From a bacterium (GTDB taxonomy: Bacteria > Calditrichota > Calditrichia > RBG-13-44-9 > J042): 47,251 nt of DNA. Below the pieces are notes generated by a model, which worked only from the letters and a program-made list of their open reading frames with translations, made no database searches and was not told the origin of the DNA. Made by a program: the position numbers and the translations under genes. The DNA lies in the NCBI GenBank assembly GCA_015485355.1, contig WFTQ01000091.1:1-47251 (forward strand), read 5' to 3'. This document shows, piece by piece, positions 32,658 through 42,223 of this stretch. Within the stretch, counting starts at the first letter, position 1, and every line of letters starts with the position of its first letter.

Positions 32658-35600
32658 TTACCGCCCTAATCGGGGTCCTCCGGACGTCCCCATGGGTGCC
32701 GTTTTATCCGGCATGCCCTTTTTCTTCTTTTCCTTTTGTACCGCCAGGTATTTTTGAATTAATCGAGCCCGCTCTTCTTTCACCCGCTTACGCAGTTCCA
32801 AGTCTTCCTGGCGATCAAAAAACTTTCGCCCATCGATCCAGGTCTGTTCGCAGATGGTGTAAGTGGATAGGGGATTGCCGCTCCAGATGACGAAATCGGC
32901 ATCTTTGCCGGGTTCCAGTGACCCGACCCGATGGTCGATCTTAAGCTGCCGGGCGGGATTGATGGTAACCAGTTGCAGGGCCTCTTCGGGAGAAAGACCT
33001 CCGTATTTGACGGCTTTCGCGGCTTCGGTGTTTAATCGGCGGGCCAGTTCGTTGCTGTCGGAATTATAGGAGACCACCACGCCCACATCGTGCATCAGTG
33101 CGCCGTTGTAGGGGATGGCATCATAGACTTCGAATTTGTAGGCCCACCAGTCGCTGAAGGTGGATGCGCCCGCGCCATGGGCCTGGATAGCCTCGGCGAT
33201 TTTGTATCCTTCCAATACGTGTTGAAATACCCCGATGGTAAACCCGAATTCCTCGGCCACCCGGATGAGCATCAAAATTTCGTCCTGACGATACGAATGG
33301 CTGTGCACCCAGCGTTTGCCTTCCAGGATTTCCAGAAGCGTTTCCAGTTCCAGATCTTTGCGGGGAGGGATCGTGCGTCGGCGCACAGATTTGGGTAGAC
33401 CAAGGTACTCATCCCATTGTTTCTTGTAATCCAGGGCGGCCTGAAAACGGTCCCGGATGATTTGTTCCACTCCCATGCGGGTTTGAGGATAGCGGGTGGT
33501 AAACTGATCGCCCCAATTGCTCTGTTTCACATTTTCGCCCAGGGCGAATTTGATTCCCGGCGGGGCCGGGCGGTATACAAAAGCATCCGGTGGAGCCCCC
33601 CAGCGCAATTTGACCACCGCGTTTTGTCCCCCGATGGGATTGGCCGAACCATGCAGCAAATTGGACAGGGTTAATCCACCGGCCAGTTCCCGATAAAATG
33701 CGATATGGTGGCTGTTGATGACATCCTGAATGCGCACCTCGGCGGTTACCGCCTGAGTGGCTTCGTTCACGCCCCCGTCGATTCCGGAATGCGAATGGGC
33801 ATCGATCAAACCCGGAGTGATGTGCTTTCCGGTGGCATCGATAATCAAAGCCCCTTCCGGCGCCTTCAACCGGCGACCCAATTTGAGAATTTTACCTCGT
33901 CGAATGAGCATGTCTGCCTGTTCCAGAATGCCCTGTTCGCTGCTGGTCCAGATGGTGGCGTTTTTCACCAGAATGTAGGCGGGTTGTTCCGGGAAAACGG
34001 CTCTTCCATACGCTCCAGGCGGAAAAGTGGGCCGTGGCGCCGGGGTGTCCATTAAAGAAGGCCGGCGGGGTTTATCCTTTTGCTCGATGGGCCGTTGGAA
34101 ACCGGCCTGCCAGGTGAAAAGACGACCATCGGGCAACGCCCCCTTGCCGATCATCTTTCCCGGATATAAGCTGGCCGATAACCTCAGGAAACCCGGTATG
34201 CCCAGGCTGTCACCTTTGAACACCAGTCCCAAACGTTGAAATTCCAGCTGTACCTTCTCCAGTCGGATGGTCTGATCGGCACTTGTAAAGGTTCCTTGAA
34301 GCCGTTTCAGTTTGCCTTTGATCTCCAGTTCTCCCGTACGTTCTTCATCGTCGGGAAGTTGAAGCCGAGCCTGCCAGATGCCGCGGGGATCCACGGGAGG
34401 TTGTTCCTGCACCTCGATGCGGTCGCCCTCCACCCAGACGTCCAGGATGCGGGTGTCATCGTGAAAAATATCGCCATCGGTAACTACCAGGTTCGCCAAT
34501 TTACCCGGAGCAATGCTTCCCAGGCGGTCACTGACTCCCAGAATTTGGGCGGCCTGAGTGGTGATGGCGGCCAGGGCGGTCGTTTTGGGAAGACCCCGGC
34601 GAACACTGAGCCGCAGATTTTCCCAGAAACGGGCGGGATTTTTCAAACCATGAGTGGTCAAAGCAATGGGCAGACCGGCCGCGGCCAACCAGCGGGCATT
34701 GTCCGGTGCAGCCTCCCAGTGCTGAAGCTCCAGCAGGGTCACGTTAAACGCGTCTTCGGGCGTGTCTAATTGAAGTTTTTCGGGGTAATTCAACGGCAAT
34801 ACCACGGCCACACCAGTGGCCTGAACGGCATCCAGTAACCGGTATTCTGTACCGCTGCCGCGAATCCAACCCGACAGATTAAATTCACGAAGGATGTTGA
34901 ATGCCCGAAGAAAACTGCGCTCATCGTTCACCTCAAAAACGACAGGCTGTTTGCCCTGAATGGCCGGCTGAAGGGCTTCCAGGGCCCGATTAACCTCGGG
35001 TGGTGCCTGTCCGGCAGGCTGTAAGCGATAGGCCTTCCAGGCGTCCCGATACCACCGGGCGTCCAGAAAAGTTTGACGGATCAACGCAATGGCGCCCATC
35101 AGGGAGCCCGGATAGGTGCGGGCCCGAAAACCGCCCCGTTCGAAAGCCAGATGCTGGGCCACCGCTTTTCGGATGATGATGTCATTCAAGGCCCCGCTTT
35201 TCAGATGAATCAGCGCGCTGCTTCCCCGAAAAACGCCCCGCGGGGGAACCAGCAAGCCTGCGGTAAACCCCAGTTGATGATATTTCCGCAGTTGTTCTGC
35301 GCCCGGTTTATCGGTTTCCAGAACCGATAGTTCCGGATGTACCCGAGGGTTCCAGTGCCGGGGACCCGTTGTCTGCGGCATGGTCTTCCGGGGTGCGGCC
35401 GGGGGCCGCCCGGGTCCGGCGGAAGAAACCGGTGCCTCCGGGACAGATTTTTTTCTGATCTGCAAATAAGGATCAATGAATCCGGGATAAAGGGTTTTCC
35501 CGGAATAGTCCCAGATACGGGCGTCGGCCGGAGGAACAACGGCGGCTCCCACCGCTGTTATGACCCCATCCCGGATCACCACGGTGCCCCGTTCGATAAC

Positions 35601-35762
35601 CGCTCCCGGAGCGGGGATAATACGAGCGTTGATTAAAGCGTGCACCCGAGGGGTGTTCTGACGAATCCCTTCCATGGGAGCCGTTTGCTGGGCCAAAGCC
35701 GGGGTAACCCCTACCAGCAGTGCGAAAACACACCGACGAAGTGTGCGGCGAGCAATACCCAT
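32658..35762 (-). CDS. Secreted double amidohydrolase: degenerate N-terminal module plus canonical C-terminal module
   Basis: This 1034-residue protein starts with a signal peptide (ending TPALA before QQTAP). Module 1 (about 40-455) has the sandwich strands ALINARIIPAPGAVIERGTV and ends GSIAPGKLANLVVTDGD, but the metal motif reads YPGFIDPYLQI instead of DxHxH. A beta-rich linker of about 130 residues follows. Module 2 (about 590-1000) is canonical: TPGLIDAHSHSGIDGG, a second HSHS in KRWVHSHSYRQDE, IGVFQHVLEGYK, VVSYNSDSNELARR with the likely catalytic Asp, and a final GSLEPGKDADFVIWSGNPL. The C-terminus is a charged helix. The substrate is unknown, perhaps a peptide or cyclic amide in the periplasm. 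GGAGGAG precedes the ATG. Confidence 0.88.
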   Translation of the reverse strand: MGIARRTLRRCVFALLVGVTPALAQQTAPMEGIRQNTPRVHALINARIIPAPGAVIERGTVVIRDGVITAVGAAVVPPADARIWDYSGKTLYPGFIDPYLQIRKKSVPEAPVSSAGPGRPPAAPRKTMPQTTGPRHWNPRVHPELSVLETDKPGAEQLRKYHQLGFTAGLLVPPRGVFRGSSALIHLKSGALNDIIIRKAVAQHLAFERGGFRARTYPGSLMGAIALIRQTFLDARWYRDAWKAYRLQPAGQAPPEVNRALEALQPAIQGKQPVVFEVNDERSFLRAFNILREFNLSGWIRGSGTEYRLLDAVQATGVAVVLPLNYPEKLQLDTPEDAFNVTLLELQHWEAAPDNARWLAAAGLPIALTTHGLKNPARFWENLRLSVRRGLPKTTALAAITTQAAQILGVSDRLGSIAPGKLANLVVTDGDIFHDDTRILDVWVEGDRIEVQEQPPVDPRGIWQARLQLPDDEERTGELEIKGKLKRLQGTFTSADQTIRLEKVQLEFQRLGLVFKGDSLGIPGFLRLSASLYPGKMIGKGALPDGRLFTWQAGFQRPIEQKDKPRRPSLMDTPAPRPTFPPGAYGRAVFPEQPAYILVKNATIWTSSEQGILEQADMLIRRGKILKLGRRLKAPEGALIIDATGKHITPGLIDAHSHSGIDGGVNEATQAVTAEVRIQDVINSHHIAFYRELAGGLTLSNLLHGSANPIGGQNAVVKLRWGAPPDAFVYRPAPPGIKFALGENVKQSNWGDQFTTRYPQTRMGVEQIIRDRFQAALDYKKQWDEYLGLPKSVRRRTIPPRKDLELETLLEILEGKRWVHSHSYRQDEILMLIRVAEEFGFTIGVFQHVLEGYKIAEAIQAHGAGASTFSDWWAYKFEVYDAIPYNGALMHDVGVVVSYNSDSNELARRLNTEAAKAVKYGGLSPEEALQLVTINPARQLKIDHRVGSLEPGKDADFVIWSGNPLSTYTICEQTWIDGRKFFDRQEDLELRKRVKEERARLIQKYLAVQKEKKKKGMPDKTAPMGTSGGPRLGR

Positions 35763-35896
35763 AAGGCTCCTCCAATGTCTTTTAATGAATTTCGATTTCC
35801 AGATAGAGGGAAATGGTACGCCCGGCGATGCCGGGGGCGATGGATGCTTGTTTCGCTGGAAAAGAACAAAACGACCATAACAACCTTGAATTGCCG

Positions 35897-36985
35897 TTAA
35901 TGAGTAACAGGGCTGTAGCCCAGGCCGTCGGGCTGTTTCCCGGTGGAGAAAAACCGTACGATGTTCCAGGTGTTTAAATCGATTTCCACCACTACGTCGG
36001 CATTACTATTGGCCACGTAGGCCGTTTTCCCGGAGGGGTGAATCAGTACCCCGATGGGGACAGGACTTTCTCCGAATACCCCCCGAAACAGCCGAGAGGT
36101 GGTATCCTCCACGGCAGTGACATTCATTGCAACCGTAGCCTGCAGCTTGCCGCTTTTCCAGTCGAAGGCATAAACCTTCCCGGCCCGGGCACAGGAGACC
36201 AGCGCCACCGGCGATTGAGGGTACATGTGCACCCGAATGGGAAAGCCGGGGCAGGGCACTTTGCGCAGTAGGTTCAGGTGGGTTGCGTCGATAATGGCCA
36301 GGCTATCCTCGGCGCGGTTGGTGACCCAGAGGTGCCGACCATCCGGTGTAAGGGCGATGCCTTCGGCACCGGCGCCGGTCGGCAAAATGGTTTCCAGTCG
36401 CCCGGCTCGTAGGTCCACCACGCTTACAGAACCGGAGCCGATATTCGCCACAAACGCCCGTCTTTCATCGGGTGACAGCGCCACCATGTGACTGGTTTCC
36501 TGATCCGTGGGAATGGCCTGAAGGATGTTTCCCGAGGGAATATCCACCACCAGAAGAGCTTTTTGGGCTTCCGCCGTCACCGTAACCCGGCGACCATCAG
36601 AGAAAAAAACAATGCCGTGGGGACGCGTATAAGTGCCCAGATGAATGGTTTTCCGAACCGCTTTCCGCGGGAGGTCGATGACTGTAAGGGTGTTCCCGGC
36701 GGTTTTACCTCCGTAATTGGTCACCACCGCCAACTTACCGTCCGGGGACACGGCCACTTCGTGCGGCCCGTCGCCGGTAGGCAATGCGGCGAATGTTTTC
36801 CCATCGGATAATCGAATCAGCCAGGCCGAGGCATCGGATTTGTTTAACACAATTAAGGTACCATCGGGCCGATCCCCCGCCGGGAGTTCCCGGGTACTCC
36901 CCCCCGAAACCACCAGTAAGATTCCCCACAGGGCTAAGCCGAAGACCTTGCGCGGCCGTTTGCGGAATCGTTGTCTATTTCCCAT
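35897..36985 (-). CDS. Secreted YVTN/YncE-type beta-propeller protein
   Basis: From the ATG at 36985 (AAAGGAGTC upstream) the protein has 362 residues; an earlier in-frame Met at 37012 lies before that ribosome site. The N-terminus is basic with a hydrophobic segment at about 16-33 (FGLALWGILLVVSGGS), likely a signal peptide or lipid-less anchor. Repeats of about 42 residues follow, with the D-G-K/R-x-A-x-V-x-N core: SPDGKLAVVTNYGG, SDGRRVTVTAEA, SPDERRAFVANIGSGSVSVVD, TPDGRHLWVTNRAEDSLAIID and HPSGKTAYVANSNADVVVEID. These form a seven-bladed propeller of the YVTN family. The binding target is unknown; such proteins are often surface or periplasmic binding scaffolds. Confidence 0.88.
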   Translation of the reverse strand: MGNRQRFRKRPRKVFGLALWGILLVVSGGSTRELPAGDRPDGTLIVLNKSDASAWLIRLSDGKTFAALPTGDGPHEVAVSPDGKLAVVTNYGGKTAGNTLTVIDLPRKAVRKTIHLGTYTRPHGIVFFSDGRRVTVTAEAQKALLVVDIPSGNILQAIPTDQETSHMVALSPDERRAFVANIGSGSVSVVDLRAGRLETILPTGAGAEGIALTPDGRHLWVTNRAEDSLAIIDATHLNLLRKVPCPGFPIRVHMYPQSPVALVSCARAGKVYAFDWKSGKLQATVAMNVTAVEDTTSRLFRGVFGESPVPIGVLIHPSGKTAYVANSNADVVVEIDLNTWNIVRFFSTGKQPDGLGYSPVTH

Positions 36986-37183
36986 TGTTGACTCCTTTGC
37001 TTTACCATCCAAGCAATCAATTTAATAAGAAGGGGGGTTTATTCAAAACGCCCCGAAAGAGAAAAAGCCATTGATGGAGTGCCGGCAAAAAATTTTGCTT
37101 TTGTTCTCATTCTGTTTGGTGCTTTATTTTAATGGCTTCGCACATTGACTGCTCCCAAATGTAAGAAAAGGGCTTACGACGAT

Positions 37184-38401
37184 ATGGGCGAAGGGTTGCA
37201 GCGTTATCGAAATATTTTATCCAATCGAAATTATCGATATTTATGGATAGGCCAAAGTGCCTCCGAGCTGGGCAATGCCATTTCCCGCATCGCCCTGATC
37301 TTGTTGGTTTACCATCTTTCCGGGAGCCCTTCTGCGGTGGCCCTGTTGATGCTCGTGCAGACGCTACCCGTTTTATTATTGGGGATGTTTACCGGGATCT
37401 TTCTGGAGCGGTGGGATCGCCGTCAGGTTATGCTGGTTATGGATTTACTACGGGCCGGCTTGGTGGCCGGGATTCCCTTTTGTGACCAACTATACCCGAT
37501 TTATTTGCTCTCCTTCTGGATCGCCATCGGAAACATTTTTTTTCTGCCAGCCAGGGACGGCATCATTCCGGATCTGGTGGAGCGGTCGCGGCTGGCCCTG
37601 GCCAATTCCTTTATAGCCATAAGCATGGGATTGGTTATGGTGATCGGGCCGGCCATTGGCGGAGGGCTGACGGGCTTCTGGGGATTCCATATCGCTTTTT
37701 TTATCGATGCGTTCACTTTTCTTGTTTCTGCTTATTATGTGTGGAAAATTCGTTCTCCCCTTCCTAAGAGACCGAACCCCCCCGTTTCCGTTAACGCTAT
37801 ATTCCGGGAAATTCGAGAAGGTTTTCGTTTCCTCCATCACCATCCCCACGTGGAATTGATCGCCTATCTGGTGTTTTTTACCATGATTGCCATTGGATTG
37901 CTCTTTCCTCTGTTGCCGGATTTCAATGAACAGTTTCTTGGCGGCACCGATTTCACCTTTGGATTGATCACCTCCTTTTATGGCTTAGGGGGGTTGCTGG
38001 GCGGTCCGGTGGGCGAATGGATGTCCCGCCATTGGAGAAGAGGAAAAATCATTTATTATCTGCTTATTATCGACAGCCTGATTTTCATGGGTTTTAGCGT
38101 GGTTTCCTGGTTACCGGGCAGCCTGTTTCTTATCGCTCTGTGGGGAATCAACGGATTCGCCTGGTGGGTGGTCTATTGGGCCTGGCTTCAGGAGATCATT
38201 CCGGAAAATTTCCGGGGGAGGTTGTTTACGTTCATGCATCAGCTGGAGCATGCCGGAATGATTGTTGCGTTTGCCCTGGCGCTGTTTGTCGGCGATTATT
38301 TTCCTGTGTGGCAAATCTTTTTAGCGGCCGCCTGTTTTTACTTATGGGTGGTTTTGCTTTTGAGCCGCCATCGGGGATTCTCGCACCTGGTGGGACGGTA
38401 G
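37184..38401 (+). CDS. Major facilitator superfamily transporter (EntS-like MFS exporter)
   Basis: This 405-residue membrane protein has about 12 hydrophobic helices and the MFS signature between helices 2 and 3, GMFTGIFLERWDRRQVMLVMD. The N-terminus NRNYRYLWIGQSASELGNAISRIAL and the loop FLPARDGIIPDLVERSRLALANSF are typical of the MFS_3/enterobactin-exporter-like group, whose members efflux diverse small molecules. The substrate cannot be read from sequence. I chose the ATG at 37184; a TTG at 37145 is in frame and possible, and neither has a strong ribosome site. It diverges from the propeller gene across about 200 bases. Confidence 0.88.
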   Translation: MGEGLQRYRNILSNRNYRYLWIGQSASELGNAISRIALILLVYHLSGSPSAVALLMLVQTLPVLLLGMFTGIFLERWDRRQVMLVMDLLRAGLVAGIPFCDQLYPIYLLSFWIAIGNIFFLPARDGIIPDLVERSRLALANSFIAISMGLVMVIGPAIGGGLTGFWGFHIAFFIDAFTFLVSAYYVWKIRSPLPKRPNPPVSVNAIFREIREGFRFLHHHPHVELIAYLVFFTMIAIGLLFPLLPDFNEQFLGGTDFTFGLITSFYGLGGLLGGPVGEWMSRHWRRGKIIYYLLIIDSLIFMGFSVVSWLPGSLFLIALWGINGFAWWVVYWAWLQEIIPENFRGRLFTFMHQLEHAGMIVAFALALFVGDYFPVWQIFLAAACFYLWVVLLLSRHRGFSHLVGR

Positions 38402-38482
38402 AAGACCGGCTCCAACCGCGGCCATGTGGAGGGCAATCGACCCGGGGCGGATGTGCCGCGGTTCTGGATTCCAAATTTGCTA

Positions 38483-38510
38483 TTGATTTTTTTCCGGATT
38501 TCCCTATATT
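38483..38510 (+). promoter_or_regulatory. Candidate promoter for the alanine/glycine symporter gene
   Basis: TTGATT, 16 bases, TATATT lies about 40 bases before the symporter ATG in an A/T-rich stretch of an otherwise G+C-rich spacer. This is one of the better sigma-70-like matches in the window. Confidence 0.5.
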
Positions 38511-38549
38511 AATTTTTTCATTCGGGAACCAAAAGTTAAGGGCTTTCTT

Positions 38550-40055
38550 ATGAATTCCTGGTTAGATACCCTGCTGCACTATTCGTTTTCCATTCGAGAC
38601 TTCATGTGGGGAAACTGGATGATTGCTTTACTGGTGATTACCGGCATCGTTTTAACGGTGGTGACCCAATTCATTCAGATTCGTCGGTTGGGGAATGCTT
38701 TGCGACTCATTGTATTAGGGGCCAGAGGGAAGGATTATGCGGAGCACGATGTGGGGGATATATCGCCTTTTGCTGCATTAATGACGGCTTTGGCGGCCAC
38801 CGTGGGGAATGGAAACATTGCCGGAGTGGCCACCGCCATTGCCACCGGCGGACCCGGGGCTCCCGTCTGGATGTGGATTTCGGGTTTCTTTGGGATGGCC
38901 ACAAAATATGCGGAAGGATTTCTGGGGGTGAAATATCGGAAAGTGGCCGAAGACGGCACCATGGCCGGAGGCCCCATGTATTACATTCGATATGGATTGA
39001 AAGAAGGGACCTTCAGCAAAATTTTGGCCGCCACTTTCGCCGTTTGTGGAGCCTTTGCGGCCCTGTTTGGGACGGGAAATATGGCCCAATCCAACTCCAT
39101 GGCGCTGGCATTTAAGAGCCAGTTTGGGGTGCCGCCACTGCTGAGCGGCACCGTTCTAACCCTTTTGGTGGGTTTGGTGATTATCGGGGGCATTAAACGA
39201 ATTGGTGCGGTGGCGGAACGGCTGGTTCCCGGTATGATTGTGTTTTACTTTGCGGGTGCCCTGGCCGTGATCCTGTCCAATGTTTCGCACATTCTGGATG
39301 CCTTCGAGATTATTTTTACCTCCGCCTTTAGCACCCAGGCCGTGGGAGGGGCTCTTATCGGTACCTCCGTACAAAAAGCCCTCAGCCTGGGGGTAAGCCG
39401 AGGGGTGCTTTCGAATGAATCCGGTTTGGGATCGGCGGCCATCGCTCAAAGTGCATCCAAATCCAGCGATCCCGCCAAAAACGGCCTCATCGCCATGACC
39501 GGTACCTTCATCGATACCCTCGTAGTGAACACGATGACCACACTGACGATTGTCCTCAGTGGCATGTGGCTGTTGACGCCGGCGGTGGGGGTGGACCTGG
39601 ATAAAACCCGGGTGGTCCTCGAGAATTTACACCCCCGGGTGATCGAAACGGCCCAACAGGTGGGTTATAACCTGTCCAACGGTGGATTATCCAGCACCGC
39701 CTTAACCGCGGCCGCCTTCAATACCGTGATTCCGTTTGGTATGGGGGGTACCATTATTGCCGTGGCCTCTTTCCTTTTCGGTTTTACCACCCTCATTGGC
39801 TGGGCTTACTATGGAGAACAGTGTTTGGAATACATTGCCGGTGTGAAGGTGAAGAAACCCTACCGTGTGATTTATATTGGATTGCTCTTTATCGGCGCCA
39901 ATCTCCAGGGGCAGTATTTGAACGTCGTGTGGAACGTGGGGGATATTGCCAATGCCATGATGGCGTTCCCTAACCTGATTGGCTTATTGTTCCTGGCCGG
40001 CATTGTCGCCCGGATTACCAACGAGTCGTTTCGTGGTGGGCGCCGCATCTTTTAA
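38550..40055 (+). CDS. Alanine/glycine:cation symporter (AGCS family)
   Basis: This 501-residue inner-membrane transporter has about 11 hydrophobic helices. Family signatures are clear: the AALAATVGNGNIAGVATAI block (residues about 73-92) and MWISGFFGMATKYAEGFLGVKYR in the N-terminal half, then SLGVSRGVLSNESGLGSAAIAQ with its conserved N-E-S-G-L-G-S, and GWAYYGEQCLEYIAG near the end. AGCS members take up alanine or glycine with sodium or proton. It appears to be a single-gene unit with its own promoter; a weak terminator candidate lies about 40 bases after the stop. Confidence 0.94.
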   Translation: MNSWLDTLLHYSFSIRDFMWGNWMIALLVITGIVLTVVTQFIQIRRLGNALRLIVLGARGKDYAEHDVGDISPFAALMTALAATVGNGNIAGVATAIATGGPGAPVWMWISGFFGMATKYAEGFLGVKYRKVAEDGTMAGGPMYYIRYGLKEGTFSKILAATFAVCGAFAALFGTGNMAQSNSMALAFKSQFGVPPLLSGTVLTLLVGLVIIGGIKRIGAVAERLVPGMIVFYFAGALAVILSNVSHILDAFEIIFTSAFSTQAVGGALIGTSVQKALSLGVSRGVLSNESGLGSAAIAQSASKSSDPAKNGLIAMTGTFIDTLVVNTMTTLTIVLSGMWLLTPAVGVDLDKTRVVLENLHPRVIETAQQVGYNLSNGGLSSTALTAAAFNTVIPFGMGGTIIAVASFLFGFTTLIGWAYYGEQCLEYIAGVKVKKPYRVIYIGLLFIGANLQGQYLNVVWNVGDIANAMMAFPNLIGLLFLAGIVARITNESFRGGRRIF

Positions 40056-40094
40056 AAGGGTACAGGAATGGGCCGGCTTTGTCCGGCGTCGCCG

Positions 40095-40112
40095 ACGGTG
40101 ACGCACCGTTTT
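40095..40112 (+). terminator. Candidate weak terminator after the symporter gene
   Basis: ACGGTG and CACCGT (40095-40100, 40104-40109) form a 6-bp stem with a 3-base loop, followed by TTT. A further hairpin, GGGCGGT/ACCGCCC, lies at 40162-40178 without a T tract. Both are in the 128-base space between convergent genes and could together end transcription from both sides. Confidence 0.35.
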
Positions 40113-40183
40113 GCAGGGTGCTGTGAAGGCGAAGGACCTCCCCGTTACCGGTGAGACCGGGGGGCGGTAAAACCGCCCGTACA

Positions 40184-42193
40184 TCAGGGGAGGGAGGTTC
40201 CGTCCGGGGGCGTTGACGAAGTTTCCAGATAGCGGATGAGCTGGTTTAATGGTTCGGTTTTCCCCAACAGGATGAGAACGTCGTTGGATTGCAGGGTCTG
40301 ATCAGGATCGGGATTGGGAAACACGTGTTTCCCCCGCCGGATGGCCACCACCGATACGCCGAACTGTTTTCGGAAATCCAATTGGGCCAGGGTTTTTCCC
40401 ACCAGAGGAGCGTGTTGAGGCAAGCGAACCGCGCTGATTTCCACTTCCGGCAACTGAAGGTTGATGCGATCCATGGGCCGGGAGGTCCAGAGGGAACGGA
40501 ACATTTGATAGCCGTCGGCCCGGATGTGCGAAACCAGTTTCTCGATCTCGTCTTTGGGTATCAGATACTGAGCCAGCACCCGGGTGAAGATTTCCACCGA
40601 GGTTTCGAATTCTTCGGGAATCACCTCGTTGGCGCCCAGTTCGTAAAGGGGATGGACTTCCTGTACATAACGGGTGCGTACGATCAGGTAACCGGAAGGG
40701 TTCAATCTGCGGACCAATTCGGTGATGTGCCGGGTGGCGGTGGGATCGTTAATGGCCACCACTACCACGCGGGCGGTTTCTATCCGGGCGCGGGAAAGCA
40801 CCGGTTCTCGGGTCGCATCGCCGTAAAAAATGGGTTCGCCGCGGGCCTGTTCTTTTCGGACGGTGTCGGGATTGAACTCGATGATGGTATACGGGATGCC
40901 GGCGGCCCGGGCGGCCCGGGCCACATTCCGGCCGTTGACCCCAAACCCGATAATGACCAGATGATCGCTCAACGGCGAAGTCTCCCCGATCGCTTCATCG
41001 GGACGTTTAAGCCCCGACGGCAGGGGCAGCCGGGCCACAAAGGCCGCCACGTGAGGCCCCAGCGCCAGCAGAAAAGGGGTGCTCGCCATGCTCAATATGG
41101 TAACCGAGAGAAATTGCTGGTAAATGTCCCCGCCTAAAAGCCCGTTCTCCAGACCTACCCGGGATAAAATAAAGGAAAATTCCCCAATCTGTCCCAGCGC
41201 CAACCCCACCAGAATCCCTGTGCGCAGGGGAAATCCCAGAATCAGTGCCACGATGCCCGCAATCAACGATTTTAACAACAGTACCCCCCCTGTCATTAGC
41301 AAAATGGGTAAAATCTGCCGAAAAAGAAACCCCAGGTCCAGCATCATTCCGATGGAAACGAAAAAGAAAGTGGTAAATACATCGCGGAATGGAAGAATGT
41401 TGCCCAGGGCATGATGGCTGTACTCCGATTCGGAGATGATCAGCCCCGCCAGAAAGGCCCCCAGAGCCAGCGACAAACCCGCCTGGGCCGTCAACCAGGC
41501 AACCCCAAAGCATATCACCACGACCGAAAGCAAAAACAGCTCGTGATTGCGAGTGCGTGCCACCTGGTAGAGCAATCGGGGAACAACCCATTTGGCGGTT
41601 ATGAGGACCAGACCAATGATGAGAATGCCTTTCGCCAGCAAAGGGGCCATAGAGGCATGCAAATGGATGGCCGAACCGGCTAAAAAAGGAGTGACCAGTA
41701 TCATGGGTACAATAATGATGTCCTGAAAGATCAGTATACCCAGGGTGATTCCGCCGTGGGGACTGTCGACCTCGGCTCGTTCTTGCAGCAATTTTAAAAC
41801 CACGGCCGTGCTGCTGAGGGCGATCAGAAAACCCAGTAGAATGGTCTCTCCGGTGGAGCCGGCGATAGCAAACTGCTGCACCAGAAAAAATGCCACCACC
41901 GATGTTAGGCCCACCTGCAAAGATCCACCCACTAAAACGGTTTTTTTGATCTGTAACAGCTTTTCCAGAGAAAATTCGATGCCGATGGTAAACAAAAGAA
42001 GCACGACTCCAATTTCAGCCAGCATTTCCACCTCATGCAGCGCTCGAATCAGCTTCAGACCGTAAGGCCCCACCACCATCCCGGTTACCAGAAATCCCAC
42101 TATGGTTGGTATATTGAAACGGTGGCATCCGTACAGCACGATTACAGACAGTCCAAAAAGAATAACAATGTCTTTTAACAGTGGTATTTCCAT
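40184..42193 (-). CDS. Kef-type monovalent cation:proton antiporter with RCK domains (CPA2 family)
   Basis: This 669-residue protein starts at the ATG at 42193; a TTG 30 bases upstream is in frame. Residues 1-380 form the CPA2 exchanger with about 12 helices, including GFLVTGMVVGPYGL, IGVVLLLFTIGIEFSLEKL, LSSTAVVLKLLQE and FQDIIIVPMIL. A TrkA-N/Rossmann domain starts near residue 410, with HLVIIGFGVNGRNVARAA and an acidic IIEFNPDTV that should bind NAD(H) or another nucleotide. A TrkA-C/RCK-C domain occupies about 570-655, with VGKTLAQLDFRKQFGVSVVAIRR. Such proteins exchange K+ or Na+ for protons under ligand control. No separate ancillary subunit (KefF/G-like) is in the window. Confidence 0.93.
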   Translation of the reverse strand: MEIPLLKDIVILFGLSVIVLYGCHRFNIPTIVGFLVTGMVVGPYGLKLIRALHEVEMLAEIGVVLLLFTIGIEFSLEKLLQIKKTVLVGGSLQVGLTSVVAFFLVQQFAIAGSTGETILLGFLIALSSTAVVLKLLQERAEVDSPHGGITLGILIFQDIIIVPMILVTPFLAGSAIHLHASMAPLLAKGILIIGLVLITAKWVVPRLLYQVARTRNHELFLLSVVVICFGVAWLTAQAGLSLALGAFLAGLIISESEYSHHALGNILPFRDVFTTFFFVSIGMMLDLGFLFRQILPILLMTGGVLLLKSLIAGIVALILGFPLRTGILVGLALGQIGEFSFILSRVGLENGLLGGDIYQQFLSVTILSMASTPFLLALGPHVAAFVARLPLPSGLKRPDEAIGETSPLSDHLVIIGFGVNGRNVARAARAAGIPYTIIEFNPDTVRKEQARGEPIFYGDATREPVLSRARIETARVVVVAINDPTATRHITELVRRLNPSGYLIVRTRYVQEVHPLYELGANEVIPEEFETSVEIFTRVLAQYLIPKDEIEKLVSHIRADGYQMFRSLWTSRPMDRINLQLPEVEISAVRLPQHAPLVGKTLAQLDFRKQFGVSVVAIRRGKHVFPNPDPDQTLQSNDVLILLGKTEPLNQLIRYLETSSTPPDGTSLP

Positions 42194-42223
42194 GGATTTC
42201 CAGTCGGTTTCATTGGAAAACAA

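Noticed and set aside
40289-41137. A 282-codon frame on the plus strand opposite the antiporter gene
   Set aside because: It mirrors the RCK region of the antiporter, whose motifs are unmistakable.
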